Below, piece by piece: positions 59,643-64,000 of a stretch of DNA of 64,000 nucleotides. The DNA is taken from positions 16,812-80,811 of the forward strand of contig JAAESX010000158.1 in assembly GCA_024228935.1 (NCBI GenBank). The letters are read 5' to 3'. The notes below the pieces were generated by a model. The model was not told where the DNA came from. It saw only the letters and a program-made list of their open reading frames with translations, and did not search any database. Each line of letters opens with the position of its first letter. The stretch's first letter is position 1. The stretch is from Pseudomonadota bacterium (lineage in GTDB: Bacteria; Myxococcota_A; UBA796; CAJQPC01). Made by a program: the position numbers and the translations under genes.

Positions 59643-60610
59643 TCCTCGCCCTCGCCCTCGCCTGCTCGACCCCCGAGCCGACCACGGCCATCGCTCCGGC
59701 TGCGACGCTCGAGCCCAACCGGGACGAGCCGGCCCTCATCCCGATCCGTCTCGCCCTGAACTGGTTCCCCGAGGCGGAGTTCGGCGGGTTCTACGAAGGC
59801 GTGCTCGGCGGCCACTACGAGCGCGCCGGCTTCGCCGTCGAGATCATCCCCGGTGGTCCGGGCGCACCGACGCTCCAGCTCATCGAGTCCGGACAGGCCG
59901 AGGTCGCCATCACAGCGGCCGACGACCTGCTGATCAAGCGCTCGAAGCGCGCCAAGGCCGTCGGGGTCTGGCCGGCGTTCCAGCTCGCGCCCAACGGACT
60001 GATGGTCCACGAGGCCGGCGCCGCCTCGTTCGAGGACATCAGCGGGACGGTCGCCATCGAGCCCGGCTCGCCGTTCGAGGCGTTCCTGTCCGCCCAGTAC
60101 ACGTGGGACGACCGCGGCGTCACCCGCGTCCCGTACTCCGGCTCGATCGGCCCCTTCCTGACAGACCCGACGTTCGTCCAGCAGGCCTACATCACGAGCG
60201 AGCCCTGCGTGGCCCGGTCCAAGGGGGCCGCCACGCGCTTCCTCAAGGCCAGCGACGCCGGCTGGAACCCGTACGGGACGCTGGTCGCCGTGGCCACCCC
60301 GGCCCCGGACTGGACCGAGGACTTCGTCGCCGCGACCCAGACCTCGTGGCAGGCCTACATCGACGCCCCGGACCGAGCGAACGCGCGGATGAGCGAGCTG
60401 AACCCAGACATGACGCCCGAGCTGCTGGCCTGTGTGAGCGCGGCCCAGGCCGAGTTCCTCACCGGCACCGACGGCCTGGGCGCGATGACCGAGGAGCGCT
60501 GGGAGACGATGAACCGCCAGCTCGAGGAGCTGGGCCTCGTGCCGAAGGACAACCCGTGGCGCCAGGCGTTCCTGGCCACGGACGCGCCAGTCGCGACGGG
60601 GACGCCGTAG
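59639..60610 (+). CDS. ABC transporter substrate-binding lipoprotein (NMT1/ThiY-like)
   Basis: A 323-residue lipoprotein with an ultra-short signal MILALALACSTPE (Cys9). The mature part is an NMT1/THI5-like binding fold: LALNWFPEAEFGGFYEGVLGGHY, ESGQAEVAITAADDLLI and EPGSPFEAFLSAQYTW. This family binds the thiamine precursor HMP or related pyrimidines, nitrate or sulfonates; NWFPEAEFGGFY is nearest to ThiY-type proteins. Thiamine genes are not seen, so the ligand is open. Confidence 0.87.
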   Translation: MILALALACSTPEPTTAIAPAATLEPNRDEPALIPIRLALNWFPEAEFGGFYEGVLGGHYERAGFAVEIIPGGPGAPTLQLIESGQAEVAITAADDLLIKRSKRAKAVGVWPAFQLAPNGLMVHEAGAASFEDISGTVAIEPGSPFEAFLSAQYTWDDRGVTRVPYSGSIGPFLTDPTFVQQAYITSEPCVARSKGAATRFLKASDAGWNPYGTLVAVATPAPDWTEDFVAATQTSWQAYIDAPDRANARMSELNPDMTPELLACVSAAQAEFLTGTDGLGAMTEERWETMNRQLEELGLVPKDNPWRQAFLATDAPVATGTP

Positions 60611-60613
60611 GGC

Positions 60614-63223
60614 TCAGAGCCTCCGACAGAGGCGGAAGCCGACGTTGTTCTGGCTCCGACCCGGGGCGAGCCCCAGCCGGCCGGCGGCCCGACAGCCTCG
60701 GGCATCGAGGTCCCAGGCGCCACCTCGCACGACGCGACGAGGAGCGTGCGAGATCTTCCGCAGGTCCTCGGCCTTGGGCGGTGTGGGCTGGACGGCTCGC
60801 GAGCCCTTCACGGGCGGCCCGTACGGCTGGAACTTCTCGGCGCACCACTCCAGCACGCCGCCCGCCATGCCGTGCACGAAGTACGGGCTGGCGTCGACCG
60901 GGAAATCGGCGGTGGGCGGCGCTCCGGGGTGCTCGAGCGCCGAGTGCTGCATGCAGTGGAACGCCGGGTCCGAGTGGTCGCCCCAGGGGTAGGCGCGACC
61001 GTCCACGCCGCGCGCGGCCTTCTCGCGCTCGAGCTCGCCGGGCAGCCGCCACGGGAGCTTCGTGCGCATCGCGTACCAGCGGCAGAACGCGCTCGCCTGG
61101 TACCAGGTCACGTAGACGACGGGGGTGTCGGGAGCGATGGCGACGTCCGAGCCCCCAGACGGCATGACCCACTTCCCGTTCAGCTCGTCCCAGCCGTCGG
61201 ACTTCCAGATGTACAGCGCCTGGGGGTCCTTCCCCTTCTCCAGGATGCGCGGGCAGTAGGCGGACGCCGAGGGCGCATGGCCGCGCTTGACCAGGTCGTT
61301 CAGGAACGCCAGGAACTCGGCGTGCGTGACGGGCCGGTCCTTGATCGCGAAGCTGTCGACCCACAGCCGACGACGACCCAGCGCGCCTCGCGCCTCGGCG
61401 TCACCCCCAGCCAGCAGCCAGCCCGCCGGGACGTAGCGGTCCCCCCCCGCCGTCAGCAGGCCCCGCTCGGGCAGGGCGACAGGCGTCGGTTGCTTGGCTC
61501 CAGGCGCGACGCCGCGCCAGTGGCCTCCCCGCTCGACGACGAAGGGGTAGCGCACGGCCTCGCGGTTCTCGGCCTTGAGGACCGCCAGGTAGCTGCCGGC
61601 CTCGAGCTTGAGCGAGACCCGACCTCGCATCGGCGGAAGGACCGGCTTCGGCTGGAGACGGCGGGCCTCGTTCTGGAACCGGTAGATCGTGATCTCGGCC
61701 CGCTCGGGATCGGTCGTGAAGCTCACCTGCCCTTCGGCGTTCAGGTACTCCGCGTGCTTCCCGTCGTCGTTCTCGGCGAGGAGCCCCTGGTACTCCCGAA
61801 GCGACTTGGTGTCGCCGGACTCCTCGGCCAGCTCGGCGCGCTGTCGGTACAGATCCGCGAGCAGCGACCGGGCCTCGGGCAGGTCCGGCACCTGGGCCAG
61901 CGCGGCACGGCCTCGACCGGCCACCTTTCGGAACAGCGTCTCCACCTCGTCGAGCAGGCGCTCGGCCTCCTCGTCCAGCCGCCAGGCCTGCTCCTTGGCG
62001 GGCAGCGGGTCCGTGGGGCGCAGCTGCTGAAGGCTCTTCCGCGCGGCGTTCCGGCGCTGACGGGCCTTCGTATGGATCTCGGGAAGGTCCGACTCCAGGA
62101 TCTCCCGGCCCGCCTCGACCAGGCGGTTGGCCCGGTCGCGCGCCATCGAGCCCTCGATGTACGCCGCGAGCTCGTCGCTCATCGCGTTGGCGTCCGGGTA
62201 CCGGATCTCGGGGTCCATGCTCATCGCGCGGGTCCAGATGCCGACCAGCGCTTCATGCGCCTCGCTGCCCTCGGGTGCCTGCGGCGGTCCGTCGAGCACC
62301 TTCTGGACGACCTCGCGGGCGGTTCCTCGGTAGGGCGTGGCGCCGTACAGGATGGTGTAGAGCACTCCGCCGAGCGCCCACACGTCTGTCCAGGGCCCCA
62401 GATCGTCGTGCTTCCCGGCCGCCTGCTCGGGCGGCATGTATGCGGGCGTCCCGGCCACCACGCCGTACCGCGTCTTGGCGGGACTCGACTCGGCCCAGTG
62501 GTCGCCCTGCTCGGCCAGCAGTGCGTCGTACTCGTCCCGCTCGCTCGACCCGATGATCTTGGCGAGCCCCCAGTCCACGACGCGGATCTCACCGTGGTCG
62601 CCGATCATCACGTTCTCGGGCTTCAGATCCCGATGGATGACGCCCTTGGTGTGGGCGAAGCCGACCGCCTTGCAGATGGTGTTGAGCGTGTCGACCATGC
62701 GGCGGACGGTCCAGCCGCCGTGAACCGCTGCCAGCGGTCCACCGGCCCGGCGGTGATGGAACCGACGCACGATGCGGTCGAAGTCCTCGCCCCGGATCTC
62801 GGTCATCGTGATGAACCACTGACCGTCCGGGAGCCTGCCCAGGTCGTGGACCGGGACGATGGCCGGGTGCTCGAGCTGGGCGACGATCTGGGCCTCGTGG
62901 ATGAAGCGGCGGACCATCTGTTCGTTCTCGGCGTACAGGTCGCGGAGCGTCTTCACGGCGACGAGGCGGTTGAGCGTCCGGTCCAGGACCTGGCGCACCT
63001 CGCCGGCTCCTCCCGTCCCGAGCAGACCGATCTCGGCATAGCGCGATGTCGGCATCTGGAGGCCGTCCGCCGCCTCGCCGTGGACGTCGGCGTGCAGCGT
63101 GACGGGGCGCTCGGTGTGCCCGCTGGACGGGCTGTCCGAGAGCCCCCAGTCCCCGTCGAGACCGGGGAACAGCGTCGCCTTCAGGTCGACCGGCTCGTCG
63201 CCTTCGTGTTCCCAGCAGCCCAC
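60614..63223 (-). CDS. Ser/Thr protein kinase fused to a formylglycine-generating-enzyme (FGE/SUMF1) domain
   Basis: An 869-residue protein. The kinase domain (~60-340) has LLGTGGAGEV, VAVKTL, VIHRDLKPENVMI, VVDWGLAK (Trp in place of Phe of DFG) and GTPAYMPPEQAAG. A coiled-coil middle (EEAERLLDEVETLFRKV) and a beta region with PEGA-like character (LKLEAGSYLAVLKAENREAV) follow. The C-terminal ~270 residues are an FGE-sulfatase domain: WYQASAFCRWYAMRTKLPWR, GRAYPWGD, GVLEWCAEKF, RRVVRGGAWD and NNVGFRLCR. Catalytic Cys pairs of true FGE are not obvious, so it is probably a ligand-binding or scaffold domain. It has no transmembrane helix. Confidence 0.91.
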   Translation of the reverse strand: MGCWEHEGDEPVDLKATLFPGLDGDWGLSDSPSSGHTERPVTLHADVHGEAADGLQMPTSRYAEIGLLGTGGAGEVRQVLDRTLNRLVAVKTLRDLYAENEQMVRRFIHEAQIVAQLEHPAIVPVHDLGRLPDGQWFITMTEIRGEDFDRIVRRFHHRRAGGPLAAVHGGWTVRRMVDTLNTICKAVGFAHTKGVIHRDLKPENVMIGDHGEIRVVDWGLAKIIGSSERDEYDALLAEQGDHWAESSPAKTRYGVVAGTPAYMPPEQAAGKHDDLGPWTDVWALGGVLYTILYGATPYRGTAREVVQKVLDGPPQAPEGSEAHEALVGIWTRAMSMDPEIRYPDANAMSDELAAYIEGSMARDRANRLVEAGREILESDLPEIHTKARQRRNAARKSLQQLRPTDPLPAKEQAWRLDEEAERLLDEVETLFRKVAGRGRAALAQVPDLPEARSLLADLYRQRAELAEESGDTKSLREYQGLLAENDDGKHAEYLNAEGQVSFTTDPERAEITIYRFQNEARRLQPKPVLPPMRGRVSLKLEAGSYLAVLKAENREAVRYPFVVERGGHWRGVAPGAKQPTPVALPERGLLTAGGDRYVPAGWLLAGGDAEARGALGRRRLWVDSFAIKDRPVTHAEFLAFLNDLVKRGHAPSASAYCPRILEKGKDPQALYIWKSDGWDELNGKWVMPSGGSDVAIAPDTPVVYVTWYQASAFCRWYAMRTKLPWRLPGELEREKAARGVDGRAYPWGDHSDPAFHCMQHSALEHPGAPPTADFPVDASPYFVHGMAGGVLEWCAEKFQPYGPPVKGSRAVQPTPPKAEDLRKISHAPRRVVRGGAWDLDARGCRAAGRLGLAPGRSQNNVGFRLCRRL

Positions 63224-63308
63224 GGCCGGACGATACCTCGGTTCTAGTCCCGCACGGATCCCGTGCGCTGCGTGCTACACGTGCGCAGCCTGCCCGGAGA
63301 GCCGTTCG

Positions 63309-64000
63309 ATGCGCGTGATGGTCACCTACCCGCCACTCGAGGGGAAGGGCAGCCCGATGCTGACGCAGAACCGTCAGTTCCAGTGGTTCCACGAGCCCAG
63401 CTACCTGTACCCCTGCGTCCCGGCGTCAGCGGCCACGCTGCTGGACTCGATGGGACACGACGTCCTGTGGAACGACTGCATCGCCGAGCAGCGCGGCTGG
63501 AACCAGTTCGAGCGCATCCTCACGGACTTCAAGCCCGAAGTCCTGGCCATGGAGACCAAGTCCCCGGTCATCCGCCAGCACTGGGCCCTGACCGAGCGCA
63601 TCAAGAAGCTCGTCCCGGGCGTGAAGGTCGTGCTCTACGGCGACCACATCGCCGGCAACCCCGGCGAGACGATGGACAAGTCGCTGGTGGACTTCTGCAT
63701 CACCGGCGGCGACTACGACTTCAGCCTGCGCAGCATCGTGAACCACCTCGACAAGGGCGACGCGCTCGAGTCGGGCATCACGCATCGCAACGACGACGGC
63801 ACCTGGGCCAGCACCGGCCCCTACGAGCAGCAGTACAGCCTCGAGTCGCTGCCCTTCATGGACCGCGATCTGACCAACGCCCACCTCTACTTCGAGAAGT
63901 GGAAGAAGCGGCTGCCGTTCCTCTGGACCATGGCCGGTCGGGACTGCCCGTACGGCAAGTGCACGTTCTGCAGTTGGACGGTCACCTACCCGAAGTTCAG
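63309..64000 (+). CDS. Radical SAM protein of the B12-binding type (partial, runs off right edge)
   Basis: The first 230 codons are visible. The N-terminal ~170 residues look like a cobalamin-binding Rossmann domain (MVTYPPLEGKG, LLDSMGHDVLWNDC, KVVLYGDHIAGNPGETM), followed by SLPFMDRDL and the start of a radical SAM core, TMAGRDCPYGKCTFCSWT. The cluster cysteines are spaced Cx4CxxC rather than the usual Cx3CxxC. GGAGAG lies seven bases before the ATG. It is divergent from the kinase-FGE gene. Reaction unknown. Confidence 0.82.
   Translation, partial: MRVMVTYPPLEGKGSPMLTQNRQFQWFHEPSYLYPCVPASAATLLDSMGHDVLWNDCIAEQRGWNQFERILTDFKPEVLAMETKSPVIRQHWALTERIKKLVPGVKVVLYGDHIAGNPGETMDKSLVDFCITGGDYDFSLRSIVNHLDKGDALESGITHRNDDGTWASTGPYEQQYSLESLPFMDRDLTNAHLYFEKWKKRLPFLWTMAGRDCPYGKCTFCSWTVTYPKF

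Overview
The window is a gene-dense, very GC-rich bacterial chromosome segment. Third codon positions are almost all G or C, and GTG and TTG starts are common. It holds 69 protein-coding loci, two of them disrupted and two cut by the window edges, plus two tRNA genes. The largest gap is about 250 bp. Several features point to a Myxococcota or related deltaproteobacterial lineage: eukaryote-type Ser/Thr kinases fused to accessory domains, many small Asp-rich lipoproteins with 'DTG' linkers, VWA, FG-GAP and RTX surface proteins, a degenerate PilT-like protein and an infC-rpmI-rplT..ihfA-merR block. This assignment is inference from gene content; no rRNA is present.

Layout. 1-4.6 kb: partial TMTC-like glycosyltransferase, apt, exoD-like, surE, HEAT protein, lipoprotein. 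4.75-6.2 kb: a flagellin whose variable domain is replaced by a VWA domain. 6.2-9.2 kb: tRNA-Pro(GGG), merR-type regulator, ihfA, lipoprotein, rplT, rpmI, infC, tRNA-Val(GAC), with recognisable promoters and terminators. 9.2-15.3 kb: a translationally coupled dnaE / secreted protein / AI-2E-type transporter / lipB operon. 15.4-18.9 kb: SGNH hydrolase, Ser/Thr kinase with a cyclase-like tail, mazG, fxsA. 18.9-30.5 kb: one tightly packed minus-strand operon encoding a response regulator-kinase, a degenerate sensor kinase, a FecR-like protein, an Ig-domain outer-membrane protein, a 1191-residue Ig-domain lipoprotein, a soluble histidine kinase and two TPR proteins. It looks like a trans-envelope sensing or surface system.

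30.6-35.5 kb: an Asp-rich lipoprotein, gmd and a second deoxyhexose SDR, with manC, trmL and grpE opposite. Together gmd, the SDR and manC could make a GDP-6-deoxyhexose. 35.5-42.9 kb: DUF4340 protein, PilT-like pseudo-ATPase, FG-GAP lipoprotein, ffh, TPR protein, VWA lipoprotein, Cys-rich lipoprotein. 42.97-43.88 kb: an RTX-repeat gene broken by one extra G in a G8 tract. 43.9-48.4 kb: rbfA-truB-rpsO-pnp-dut. 48.5-53.5 kb: ThuA-like lipoprotein, biotin-carboxylase-like pseudoenzyme with a crotonase, DUF2520 protein, a small gene with an in-frame amber codon, a membrane protein. 53.6-58.2 kb: rpmB, a HEAT protein, an animal-type peptidylarginine deiminase lipoprotein, a HAD hydrolase and a TPR protein. 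58.2-64 kb: an ABC importer of the ThiXYZ/SsuABC type, a Ser/Thr kinase-FGE fusion and the start of a B12-binding-type radical SAM gene.

The two most striking items are the flagellin-VWA fusion and the peptidylarginine deiminase. Other recurrent features are very short signal peptides lacking a charged n-region, GTGA start/stop overlaps, and three proteins that keep an enzyme fold but have lost its ATP-binding residues.
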